From: Viola odorata | Taxonomy: Eukaryota > Streptophyta > Magnoliopsida > Malpighiales > Violaceae | Direction of reading: 5' to 3' | Assembly: GCA_963691705.1 (NCBI GenBank) | Contig: OY829540.1 | Coordinates: forward strand, 6,958,001 to 7,022,000 | Length of the DNA stretch: 64,000 bases | Part shown: in pieces, positions 48,095 through 58,850 of the stretch | Position numbering within the stretch: position 1 is the first letter of the stretch | Layout of the letters: every line of letters starts with the position of its first letter | Made by a program: the position numbers and the translations under genes | Notes under the pieces: model-generated | What the model saw: the letters and a program-made list of their open reading frames with translations, nothing else | Told to the model about the DNA's origin: nothing | Database searches by the model: none

Positions 48095-48838
48095 CTCCCT
48101 CCGTCCGTTTTTATTAGGCGTTCTAGTCAAAAAATGCTTGCCTTCAATTAATTGACGTTGTTGCCATTTCGGTCCCTTAAGTTCATGTTTTATCAAAAAC
48201 GCCCATCGTTCCCTTACTGAGCCACGTGTCATACAAGGTAAAAAAGGGAAACGAAAAAATTAAAGGACCATATTTGACAAACTTGGGGGACGTGGACATC
48301 TTGGTGTCAGAGCTCTCTTTTCTTCTCATCTTTCCTCCTCCGATTTCAAATGCAAAATAAAACATGTTTCGACGACATGATCACCAAATTGACCACATAT
48401 TCGTGCCGGAAATGACGAGACGAACAGAACGCAAGTGGTGGCGGCCGGATCGGAGGCGGGACGCGCCGGCGCGTGGCAGGAGTGGCGGATGCTTCGGCGG
48501 CGCGTGAAGGAGATTGGCTGATCGGAATGCCGCCGTTCCACCTGCTCCCGACTCGAGACGTCCTTCCGCTCCTTTCTGTGGGGGTGGTGAGAACAGGAAA
48601 CGGTGGGTAAGGCTGATTCCGAGCAGAGACAGTAGAGTGAGGAAAATCCAAGAAAGTGAGCAGCTTGTTGTCAGTGGCCTTCTTCTTTTTCCTTCATTGG
48701 CATCCATTGATCTTCCTTGATCTTGATAATCAACCCATCCAACGGCCTTCTTCTCTTCCCTTCTCTGACGCAAGGGTCCCAATTGCCTTAATAAGAGTGA
48801 TTCACTCCCTCGCGTCTTATAAAAACGGACGGAGGGAG
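48095..48838. mobile_element. TA-flanked element with CTCCCTCCGTCC ends (mariner/Stowaway-like), GC-rich interior
   Basis: Both ends read CTCCCTCCGTCCGTTTTTAT inward, with similar sequence for about 30 bp. The flanks are TA on each side (48093-48094 and 48839-48840), as for Tc1/mariner and Stowaway elements. At 744 bp it is long for a MITE. The middle, about 48390-48720, is much richer in GC than its surroundings. It has a 133-codon minus-strand frame (48381-48782) with a hydrophobic segment, LSWIFLTLLSLLGISL. I do not recognise this protein; it could be a captured host exon. Confidence 0.7.
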
Positions 48839-48840
48839 TA

Positions 48841-49136
48841 GTATTTAGTATTCTTTATGATCAAATGTAGTATTTACTATTTAGTAAAGAAATTTTAAAC
48901 AGCAATGTTATATGGGCTTGCACAGAAAATCAATGCAAATGCAAATCCAAAAGAGTAAGCAAGTACATGTATATATGGAAGAAGCATGCACCAAAGCACC
49001 AAGCTTTAGGTCCAGGAAAATCAGGAAATAAAATAATAACTACATTGAAACACTTATATTAACATCATCCACTACTAGATTATATATTATGGGCAACACG
49101 CAAATCATAGATGTTTTTATGTTTCTGCCATCATGA
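48841..49136. other. Intergenic region
   Basis: AT-rich sequence with no recognisable gene. It may carry the 3' UTR of the RALF-like remnant on the minus strand. Confidence 0.4.
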
Positions 49137-49307
49137 CTAGAACCTGGGTGCTGGTGCACCTGGAGGAGGAGGAGGAACATGATCACCATTTTCTCCCCGG
49201 CAACGCGCAATTCGGCTGCATCCCCTGTGACAAGGATTCGCCGGAGTCTTCTTACAAGCAGCTGCATTCGAATTCCTCCTTTTCCCATTGCCGGAGCTCC
49301 AATGTAG
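49137..49307 (-). pseudogene. RALF-like peptide remnant
   Basis: The minus strand reads ACKKTPANPCHRGCSRIARC, then RGENGDHVPPPPPGAPAPRF and a TAG at 49137-49139. The core matches the C-terminal RALF pattern NPYxRGCxxIxRCR, except that the usual Tyr is Cys. Further upstream, in another frame, YIGAPAMGKG recalls the YIxYGA motif of RALF mature peptides. Stops precede the cysteine-rich part in its own frame and I find no signal peptide, so a frameshifted relic is more likely than a live gene. RALFs are secreted peptides that signal through FERONIA-type receptors. An exon of a gene whose other parts I cannot see is an alternative. Confidence 0.45.
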
Positions 49308-49632
49308 CTATTACTGCTCTGTTCATCCTCTGTTTCCCCTGTTTTTGAAGCTACATTAGGTACTGAAAATCAGGGACCCATGAGTTTTCTTCCTCCAATG
49401 CGTGCTCTTGTTGGAGAGAGACTCAGCTTGAAGGGTTTTTCTTGATTCTTGAATATTTGCACTTGCAGGAGGAAGAGGAGGAGGAGCATGATCACCATTG
49501 TTTTCAAAGCTAATTCAACTTGTTTCTGTAAACACTACTAACCTAACATAATAACTTTAGGACTAACTATAAAGCATCCAACTGCACATTCCAGTGCAGA
49601 GTGTAGAATATGAAGCAAGCTGCCGTAACCAA

Positions 49633-49713
49633 CTAGCTTGTAACTTGGTGGTATTTTTTACAAAAATTTGGACGGTTAGGGTTTCAAGTTCGAATTTTTT
49701 AACTTACATTCCT
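49633..49713 (+). mobile_element. SINE-like element, copy in first duplicate
   Basis: The stretch has gcttgtaacttggtggt in the A-box position and gggtttcaagttcgaattt, close to an RNA polymerase III B box, about 35 bp later. It aligns with the copy at 40371. The same sequence is at 49927-50007 because of the 294-bp duplication. Confidence 0.45.
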
Positions 49714-49926
49714 ATCTATGAAAAAAATATATAAGAAAAAAGTAAGCTATGAATAGTATAATATCAAAGTAGTTTAGAAGAAGCATCACCATTGTTTTCA
49801 AAGCTAATTCAACTTGTTTCTGTAAACGCTACTAACCTAACATAATAACTTTAGGACTAACTATAAAGCATCCAACTGCACATTCCAGTGCAGAGTGTAG
49901 AATATGAAGCAAGCTGCCGTAACCAA

Positions 49927-50007
49927 CTAGCTTGTAACTTGGTGGTATTTTTTACAAAAATTTGGACGGTTAGGGTTTCAAGTTCGAATTTTTTAACTTA
50001 CATTCCT
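49927..50007 (+). mobile_element. SINE-like element, copy in second duplicate
   Basis: Identical, as far as I can see, to 49633-49713. It arose by the local tandem duplication and not by a new insertion. Confidence 0.45.
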
Positions 50008-50300
50008 ATCTATGAAAAAAATATATAAGAAAAAAGTAAGCTATGAATAGTATAATATCAAAGTAGTTTAGAAGAAGCACATTGCAATTGCTGAACTTTC
50101 TCAAACACACTAAACAATACGAATAGAGTAACAGAATCAGAAAATAAAAATTAAAAAATAGCCATGAATTCAATGAGAGAAATCTGGAAGACCATCTAGG
50201 TACTAGAACGTGAAGTCACACCATTTGCACACAAATCAAACTCTAAACATGTGATTAAGTACACAATTTGATACAAGGTTAGGGCTCTGATAGTTCCAAT

Positions 50301-52474
50301 TTAAGGGTTCTTCATCTTTATCCTCAACTTCCTGGCTATCTGTGCTGCTTTGGGATGAACTGGCCTCTTACTGCAATCAGATTGTTCTACTTCTACCCAG
50401 TTCATAACTTTCAATATCAAAGACTGAGGCACTTTTTTAACATCCGCATCTGCTGTACCTTTTGATTTCTTCATACCATTCTCCAAAGCTTTCTCAAGGA
50501 AATCCATGAACCAATTCCCGGCTTCGGCTTCAATCTGCTTCCCCAATCTAATTGTATTGCTTAAGCCACTACTGCTGTTTGGTCTCTTATTCTCATCGTT
50601 TTCAATGACAGCATCAACCGACAGTTTTCCTAGTGGAGTGGATGATGGCCCCATTTTATTATCCATAGAAGCCTTTTGATGAATAGCATTTGATCTGAAC
50701 AGCCTTCCAAAATTCGTCTTCTGTTCGCTTATTTCAGGAAAAACAGCAATTGATTTGTACAGGGCTGCTCTTCTTTTGGAGGAGTTTAGTTCTGAATTCC
50801 TGCCCCCTTGGTCCGCCGCCATAGAGTTGTTGTGCACAAGTTCGTGTAAGATTGGGAACTCTTCTGCGTGTTTGTGTTGTTTATGTTCGACTTTCGTTGG
50901 GTTCTGAGAATTATCAGCAGCTGAAGTAGCTGCTTGAATGGACACCATATCAGTCACTGCTCTCACAATTTGGTGATGGAATTCCAGAAACTTGTCAAAG
51001 CAGGCTGCTGGAGCATCGGGCTTCGCTGACTTACTCAAGTTCGAAAACGTCCTACAAAATAAGTCATTTTTTATGATCACCAAAGCTCAACTTTTAAGCT
51101 TCCAATAGCAAGTGAAACTACACAAAACAGAAAGGAAAATGAGAAGAATTAGTACTTGAGACATCTAACTACATTTTCTGTAGCTGTGGCATCTCTTAGC
51201 GCCTGAAGAGCTATCTTCTGAGCTATTTCTCGCTGCTGCACAGCTTCCTGTTAGGCATATATATAGAAACATCAGCAAATAGATCAAAGCATACCAAATA
51301 ACATTCATCTAAGAGAAATACCAAGAAGCTTGAAATTCACCTTGCCAAGTGCGCTTAGTTTTCCTGGCAAATTGATGGCCAAACTTGTGTTGATTTCAGA
51401 ATCTGAGTTACCAGGCTGATACTGTGGATCGCAAGGGGGTTTTGGCGTGGGAGAGTTCTCTGCATCTGCCCCCATTTTGAGGGAAGCTACTACTCTTGCA
51501 TTCCTCAAATTCGGAGGTGGAGTTGAACTTTTCTTATCCTACACAGATGAACAACAATCAATTTTCTTAACTACAATTTAGAGCCTGGAAAGCATTGAAT
51601 TATCCATCCAAACAAACAAAACAGATTGCATAACTAAACATCTCATTAAAAAGCAGACATTTTTCATGCCAATTCTAAATGAGGAAGAGAAAAATGTACC
51701 TACAGATGAGTTGAAGGGGCTAATTGGAATCCTAGCATCTCGATCACAGACACTCTTGCTTCGTGGGAATTTCGAAGAAGAAGGTGCTGCACAGCTTTTC
51801 CTAAGCAATGCAGGACTCTCCCCTTTTGTATCCACCATTTTAGCTAACAAACCCCCACCATAAGAACACCTAACAGTCGCGCTTCCATCTTTCCCTATCC
51901 GTCCTCCTCTCACCATTGGAGACATAAATTTCGTACAAGTTCCTCGCTGTTTAACCGGCGTGCACTGATCAAAATCCAAAGGAACTGGCTTCAACACCAT
52001 AGGAGACGAAATCCCATCTGCAAAATTCTGGCCTGTTCCCCAAGAACCTCTCCTTTGACCTGAAGCTCTGCAATTTTGCTTTTGCTCACTTCTCTCACCT
52101 CTCTCTCTAAGACCCATGATTGGTTCCGGCGTGCCCACAAAAGGATGTCTCCCCGGAAGCGGTTTCGCGCCTTTAACAACCGGAACTGGCGACCCTGGCT
52201 CCAATCTGTCAACATAGATAAACTGACCAAGCTGCATTTTGTTGCTGAAAACAAAATCATCCTGCTCAGAAGGAAGGCTGACGTAGATAGAGTGTGAGGA
52301 ATCAGAAACTTTAATGTAAAACCCGTGTTTCGGCCATAGACTCTTCTCATCAAGATCAGCTGGGACAATGTCGGTCACCTGCAAAAGCGAGCTCCTGTGC
52401 TCACTTGTCGGCTTAGTGCCATTATCCATCCCATTTAGAAGCTTCAAAAGAATTCCAGGCGCCAAAGTTGCCAT
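50301..52474 (-). CDS. DUF936 domain protein of unknown function
   Basis: Four minus-strand exons join in frame to 603 aa: 51704-52474, 51341-51538, 51156-51247, 50301-51051. The start at 52474 ([16 protein letters not shown]) is the conserved DUF936 N-terminus. The domain runs to about residue 115 and includes [37 protein letters not shown] and [18 protein letters not shown]. The middle is basic and serine-rich ([19 protein letters not shown]). A predicted helical stretch [20 protein letters not shown] follows, and the C-terminus has [16 protein letters not shown] and a basic end. DUF936 proteins are plant-specific and generally uncharacterised; some are discussed as microtubule- or cell-plate-associated, which I do not claim here. 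The open frame extends upstream to 52627, but the conserved Met argues for the internal start. Confidence 0.92.
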
Positions 52475-54953
52475 GATAAGAAGAAAGGAAGAAACTTTTG
52501 ACAGAGAGGAAAAATGGGAGTGGGTCAGATGAGAAATTGGAGGATATTCATGGATGGGGCAGGGGAAGAAGAAGAAGAAGAAGAAGAGGAACTGGTAGGG
52601 ATTTGGCAACGGTAAGTAGGCAATCAAAAAAGACGGTCTAGATTATTTTTGGGTTTTGAAATTGAGAGGTTTTGGACCGTTGCTTCAACGGTCATCTGAT
52701 GGTGCGTCCACGTCATAATTATTTTGAATTATAAATTGTGCAGGAAATGAATATAAGATGCCGGGCTAGTTAGGTGAAGTGATTCATGAATCATGACGAC
52801 TCGAGTGTTTTGCTTGTGAATTAAATAAGGAACAGGCTCCTCATTGTCCTTGCCGGGTATGGTTTTGGACCACTTCTAAGTTATGAGCCTGATCCCATTG
52901 ACCCATCAGCTTATTGGACTTGGGTAAGCCCATTAGTAAAGAGGTGAGACTCAGGTGACTCAAACCCAAATAGCTACTAATAATTTACCACCAGCAGACA
53001 ACCAAGGAGCTATATGTTGAATGACCCATTAGTTTTTCTGGACTATAGAGAAGTAGAAAATTCCTTTCAACCAAGAATGCAGCAAGAGATAAAATGTTGA
53101 TGATGGAGGGATAAAACAACTGTAATGAAATAGATGTAAGCTCATTTTGCAAAATGGTAATTGTAATTATTCAACAACAAGAACTCATATTTCTTCAAGA
53201 TTGACCAAAAAAGGAACTCATCTTTTCGTTCCAGAGTTCATAGACTCTTGAGGAATGAAGTGAACAGGTTTTTTTGAACAAACACGTATCTTCTCTTTTG
53301 AAGTTAGGAAATTGTCCAACTGTGATAAGAACATGCTACTACCACCAACGAAAACCTCATCCTTGAAGCTAACCTCGCTGGAGATGCACTTGTGTTATAG
53401 TGGCGTTGCAAATCCTGTCGAATAGAACAATGTTAATAATGATAATAATAAACATTACAAAATAACCAAATAGCATAAAATTTGAGACTGGTCTGGACAG
53501 TGATATGCTAACTAGAGGCTTAAAAAAGATGTTATTGATTGTATCGCACACTCATCCAGGAGTCACCAAGATACGTTACCAGAATGACGGCATCTTACCC
53601 ATTTAATATTTCTTCCATTTATTTCTTTCTACATTGTGTAAGATATTATGAGCTGGATTCTTTGGGTAACAAAGCTCCTATTTGGAAAAAAGAGAGTAGA
53701 ACATGGAACATAAAAATGCCTCAAAGTAGCAAGCTGATCAAATGCTCCTTTACTATCTTTCATGAATTGGTGTATCCAGAGAGACAAAAGGGTCTTAAAA
53801 AAGAGTTGGGTTTCTCTTCAACTAAGTTATTGCAAAATCACATAAAGAACCTCGAACAGCAAACACTTAAGTGACTTAACATCAGGACCACTTAAAAAGG
53901 GAAATGATCTTCTCAGAAACTAGAGAAGGAATGAAATTAGCATGAGGCAAAATTAAAGTAGAGAAATTTTGTATAATGTAACGTTCTCAATGTGTGCTAT
54001 GTGATGGAACTGTTACTAAATCACAATAGGAAATTCAAGAATGTAAAAGAAAGAGGTTTGAAGTTTGTTAAGCTTATGGATCAAGCTTACCATAAAGTGG
54101 ATCAAACTGGTTTGAGATTCTCAATATTTAAAAGCACGCCATTTGAGCTACTATATTCTGTAACCCTTATCTAAAAGAAAAGGCTATCTTCTTCTAGCAC
54201 CAAACTCTCAGTATTTCCAAAGTCGCTTTGAAATGAAAATTTGCTACCAAAAACAACACATTTCAACGAAATACAACATAGTACTGCCTAGATCTACGCA
54301 TATCTGGCCTTGTAGGCAAGCTAACTAAATAGACAAATGCACTAATAGGGATCAGTGAAGCCATGATGAGATGAGGCGCGCATCTAGGAAACAGCTACTG
54401 AGACCCCATTGATGAGGGATATCTATTTCTAGCAAAATCAACTAAGCAGGGAAACACAACTCTTCAGCTGAAGCAAATTTGAAAGACCGCCTAGGACACA
54501 ACACCGTGCTTATCTAAGGTTTCTCTAATCTTATTCTTTATTCCAAAGTTGGTATGGTTCAAACAAAGTTCCCCACATCAGAGTTAGGGATATGCTACAA
54601 CATAGATGAACTTGGTCAACATTTCAGAAACCTTGCCAAGAAAGCACAGTATTATCATAATGATCTACATCTGTACCTCCAAACTCCCTTTTCATTTTCA
54701 TCCAGAAAAATACAACGAAAAAAAATTTCAGCTAAGACGGGGAACTTAAAATCAAGTTTGAGAACTATCTTATGTGCCACTCTTTCCTCCCCAAGAAGAA
54801 AAACTGAAAATTGTGGCAACCTTGCTAAAGCATAACATATTACCGTACAAGTCTTCTTTACATAAATGGTTATCATACTCTACACGGCGTCGTGACAAAA
54901 CACTAGAAATTACATTCCTGCATCAAAATCAAGAAAAAGAGACAGAAGATTAC
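52475..54953. other. Gene-poor region between the DUF936 and NFD6-like genes
   Basis: The DUF936 5' UTR contains a GAA/CTT repeat (52566-52589). From about 53050 to 54950 the sequence has only short unsupported frames. It probably holds a 3' exon and UTR of the NFD6-like gene, but I could not fix the splice site. I see no transposon ends. Confidence 0.4.
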
Positions 54954-55606
54954 CTTCTGAGAGACATCCCCAGTTGATATTATGCAGTGATAGCAATGAA
55001 GTAGACAAAGCAGATGCAGTAGCGCTATGCAATGGCATCAAAGATAGGGCACCACCCAACACTGCAAGTCTAAAAACAACACGCAATATTTAGGATCACA
55101 ATAGATGAAGCATTAACGTTCACAAAAGAGCAGCAATTGAAACCACAAGAACCAGACAGCGATTGACCACTTCCAACAATTTAAACAACATGGGACTGAG
55201 TCGACTGACACCAAGGAACAGACAGAAACTGCTTGTAACTTAACACTCAAAACTTCAACTCCAATAGATAAGGTATCTATCTAATTTACTTCTTGTGACT
55301 GATGATTTCATTTACACAGATACACAACCACAAAAATGAATACGCAATTTGACATCAAAACATCCAAATTGATCAGAAGGCATGTTTTTGTACATCAGTA
55401 CATGTAATGTAAGAGACGAAAGCTAACCTGTTTGGGGTTGATTTGTTGAGGGAGAAAAGGCGAGATGATGTGGGCTTGGAAGAGGAGAGTCCACCCAAGG
55501 AAGAAACTTTTGAAGGGGAAGGAGCTGTTGCAGAGGAACGGGTTAAAATGGTCTTTGCAGAAGCTGAAGTGAAGTGTAGCGTTCTTCTTGCGCCATTGGC
55601 CGCCAT
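54954..55606 (-). CDS. NFD6-like small organellar protein (3' end unresolved)
   Basis: Exon 55428-55606 (start MAANGARRTLHFTSASAKT) and exon 54954-55069 join in frame. The first 60 residues are rich in Ser, Thr, Arg and Ala with no acids, typical of a mitochondrial or plastid presequence. The second exon reads LAVLGGALSLMPLHSATASA, then SLLSLHNINWGCLSEG, which matches the conserved core of NUCLEAR FUSION DEFECTIVE 6-like proteins. In Arabidopsis, NFD6 is an organellar protein needed for karyogamy. The second exon ends GAAG at a GTAATC donor, one base into a codon, so at least one further exon is expected; reading through gives a stop very soon. These genes are known for alternative 3' exons. 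I could not place the last exon with confidence. Confidence 0.75.
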
Positions 55607-55796
55607 TTTCGTTGCTCGATGTACTAAACCAAAACCCCTGGCTATCCCACTCTGTGGTATTGTGCAAGAGAGAGGAAAGGGTTCTTCAGTATTATGGGCT
55701 GGATCTGAGTTCCTGAAATGTGGGCTTATGGGCTCAAATTAAATGAAAAGAAAGCCCGATGAACTCTCTCACTCACTGAAGTGGGAGGTACACAAC

Positions 55797-57240
55797 TAGG
55801 GGTGTAAGAAACCGGAACCGGAAATTTTTGGCCCGAACCGGTCCGAACCGTAACATTTCGGTTCAGTCTGGTTCTATTTTACCAGAACCGAAAATTTCCA
55901 GTTCGAGTCCGAGTCTGTCGAATAAAAAAACTCGTAACCGAACCGTAGAACCGTTTGAACCGGAAATTTTTATATATATATTTATATATGTATTAAATAA
56001 CAATGTTTAGTTCTGTCTCGTAGGAAATTCTGGATTTATAGTTTGTAAGTTTACTTGAAGTCCCGTAAGAACAAAGGACCTTTTACTTGAAGTCTTATTT
56101 TTTCTTGTATGATTTTGTATTGTTTGATGAGGAATACAATTAGTGAAGTAGCATCAAACTCTAGAATTTACACTGTGATGGTTTTTTTGGATTTTAGTGT
56201 AAGAAATTGAGTTCCTCTGGATGGTTTTTGTTAGCTGAAGCTTATGCTATATCGTGTTATTTCTAGTAGGATAAGAGGGTTGATCCTTCCCGAAATTGTT
56301 TGGTTCGGTTTAGCTGGGTGCTTTATAGAGCAGAAATAGATTCTTGAGCTCGTTTCATTTTTCAACTATTCCTTGAGAAAAGCTTTCCAAGTGGACTGAT
56401 TGGGTAAATGGAGTGCGTTGCAAGTCTTACATATCTGAAAACTTTTTACTTTTGCTGGGCTAATTGGTATCTGATTCTTGGTAGAGTTCCAAGTTGAGGC
56501 AATGTGACAAATGTTCTGCAACCAAGCCTCCTAGGGCTCATCATTGCCGAGTATGCAGAAGTGTGTTTTGAGGATGGTAGGTTAGATTACATTTCTATCC
56601 TACTAATTGTTGTTGTGAAGCATTGAACTTGAATACAAGCAGGTTTTAATCGAACTTTCTTCCCCAAGCTCAGAGTCTTTTTTTTATAAAATAAATAAAT
56701 AAACTGTATGTTAATTTCAGGACCATATTTGATGTTGACATTGATGGCTTTGAGGAATTAGCTTTCTGTTGTTAATTAACCATTCTATATAAATTTCTAA
56801 TTGTTTTAAAATATCCAATCATTGTTTAATAAGCTTTTTTTATTCGCTGAATTTCTAATATTCTTATAAAATAAAAACACTTACATTAAAATATTTTCAT
56901 TAGAGGAAATTATTTGAGATTATTTTAGAAAATATGTTGGGTAAAAATTCATCAAGTCAAAATAAATTAAAAAAAGAAAAAAGATGATTCAAGAACCTTG
57001 CTTATCTTTATAAATGTGGGCTAAATTTGAAACTAGTTGGGCCAGATTACTTACGAGCGCAGAACTCAAAGCCCAAAATGTTTGTAATTTTCGTAATTGT
57101 AAAAAAAAAAAAAAAAAACAAACTGGAAACCGAACCGAACCGGAAATTCCGGTTCGGTCCGATTCTGACATACCAGAGCCGGAATATTCAAGTTCGGGTC
57201 CGATTCTATCATACCAGAACCGGCCCGTTTTCACCCCTAT
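55797..57240. mobile_element. hAT-like transposon with a captured gene fragment (Pack-hAT)
   Basis: The left end TAGGGGTGTAA and right end TTTTCACCCCTA form hAT-type termini. The flanks tacacaac (55789-55796) and tatacaac (57241-57248) match at seven of eight positions, an 8-bp target duplication. Subterminal DNA at both ends is dense in ccgaacc, gaaccgg and ttccggttc repeats (55812-55965 and 57125-57230), common in plant hAT elements as presumed transposase sites. No transposase ORF remains. The interior holds an exon related to DHHC palmitoyltransferases at 56485-56576. Confidence 0.82.
56485..56576 (+). pseudogene. DHHC palmitoyltransferase exon fragment, frameshifted
   Basis: Between a GTAG acceptor and a GTAGGT donor the sequence reads SSKLRQCDKCSATKPPRAHH, then CRVCRS. 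This is the cysteine-rich region just upstream of the DHHC motif in protein S-acyltransferases (consensus CxxCxxxKPPRxHHCxxCxxC). One base is missing after AGAAGT, so CVLRM is read out of frame and a stop follows VF. Only this exon was recognised. Its place in a hAT-like element and its intact splice sites indicate capture from genomic DNA. Confidence 0.75.
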
Positions 57241-57729
57241 ATACAACCAAAACAAACTCATTACAAGAAATAAGAATAATGAGTAACTGTTACCTCTCGT
57301 TCAGTATAGTTGACAATTAATAAGAGGAGTACCTATCGAATGATTTGAATAAAAATAAGAGAAAAATAATGGGTGATTTATGAGGTGAAAAAAAGTTAAT
57401 TGCCAAAAGAGAATAATAATGTTGGATGAGTAAATTAACAAGTAATAGGCACTAATAAAATATGGTGAACGAATTAAAAACTAATTATGCCATATAAAAA
57501 AACTTTGAAATAATCTTTTCAACGATAGTATTTTACAGAGCAAGAGCTATTCTGAAACTAGGTTGAGGTGGCAGATTATTTCATGATTGACGCTTTAAAT
57601 TAAAAAAAAAAAAATAGCTAAAACAGTGCAGGAGAAACAAGCTCCTGATATATCACTTGAAAAGAGCATTTGAAGACGGGGTAAGGTAGAATCAATAATA
57701 ATACGTGTTGAAATCAAATGCTAAATTAG
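57241..57729. other. AT-rich spacer
   Basis: I see no gene. It may include the remnant 3' end of the LINE on the minus strand. Confidence 0.4.
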
Positions 57730-58850
57730 CTAACCCATCAGCGTTAAATTCACTTCTCTATAGACATGGAATATTTGAACCTCCCACAACAAGTGAAGAA
57801 GGTTGCGAATAGCATCAACGATGAATTTATAGGACGGAGAGGGAGCAAGATGGTTTGAAAGGACTTGCACCACACTCTGGTTGTCAACTTGGAGTACAAT
57901 ATTTCGGTATTCCCGCGACCACGCTTCCTGCAATCCCAGGTATACTCCCCAAAATTCTGCTTTAAATGCATTACACGCGTCGAGAGCTGCAGAGAAGCCA
58001 CCTAACCAATTCTCATTGGCATCACGCAACACACTATCTACAATGCTTGCATACAATCTCGGCGAAAAGCACCATCCATGTTGATAACAATCCAGTTCGG
58101 AGGGGGAGGCTGCCAAGAAATTGCAACCTTTTTCTTTGGACATCTATTGATTTACCGTATCCAAAGTCTCCTTAGCTTGGATAAAACTAGCAATCTCGGT
58201 CCATAAGAAATTAGTTTTGGATAGCAAAGAAGGCATATTGTTGTTAAAAATTATCTCATTCCTCCATTTCCAAATGTGTCAGCAACCAAAATCTAAAATT
58301 ATCTCCCACTTGAGAGCTCTCCGGCTTTGGAATAGACATTGAAGATTGACATGCAGCCATTGATCGTGCTAGAGAGCAAAGAATCGTTGCAAATCTGCGG
58401 GGTTCAAGAGTTGCTACCAAATTAGTTTTGCGCTAGGACAATCACGCAGAACATGTAACACTGATTCATCTGCTCCTTTGCAAACCTCACACAATGGATT
58501 GATCGTTAATTGTCTGCGACATCGTTTCACATTTGTAAGAATTTTATGATGAGTGCAAAGCCAAAGAAATGTTTTAATCCGTGGATGACCATTCCAACCC
58601 CAACACGCTTTCCATTGATCACCTGGATTGCTAGGCTGGGTGAAGCTCAACTGCTAATATGCGGATGCTAAGAACTCACCAGAAGGCAATCCTAACCATA
58701 TGGGAGAATCAGAACTCTCCGTCGCAGATTTGGGCAGCAATTGCAGAAGTGATATAGCGTTGAGAGGCAAAAAAGTATGGATTTATTGAAGGGTTGTTTG
58801 ATTCTCCGCCTTAAATGCTTCAACCACTATCCAAAAGTATGGATTTTAAA
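57730..58850 (-). mobile_element. LINE (non-LTR retrotransposon) 3' fragment: zinc-binding and RNase H regions
   Basis: On the minus strand, 58414-58650 encodes a zf-RVT-like region (KACWGWNGHPRIKTFLWL, NPLCEVCKGADESVLHVLRD, C). Then 57730-58143 encodes a plant RVT_3/RNase H-like region (SVLRDANENWLGGFS, FKAEFWGVYLGLQ, IVLQVDNQSVVQVL) with the Glu and middle Asp typical of RNase H. Similarity may begin near 58850. Stops and frameshifts separate the parts. The reverse transcriptase and endonuclease are absent, consistent with 5' truncation. Confidence 0.85.

Larger units (their letters stand above)
49491..50078. repeat. 294-bp near-perfect tandem duplication
   Basis: 49491-49784 and 49785-50078 differ at one position that I can see (aaacactac versus aaacgctac). 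Both copies carry the same SINE-like segment. The left edge, atcaccattg preceded by GGA repeats, resembles the GGA-rich 3' part of the adjacent RALF-like remnant. Confidence 0.95.

Noticed and set aside
52475..52627. Upstream extension of the DUF936 open frame
   Set aside because: The conserved DUF936 N-terminus begins at the Met at 52474. The extension is a GAA-repeat-derived Phe run that fits a 5' UTR.
54655..54700. Candidate last exon for the NFD6-like gene (minus strand, after ggtacag)
   Set aside because: It splices in frame and gives a short tail, but I have no family evidence for that C-terminus, so I left the end open.
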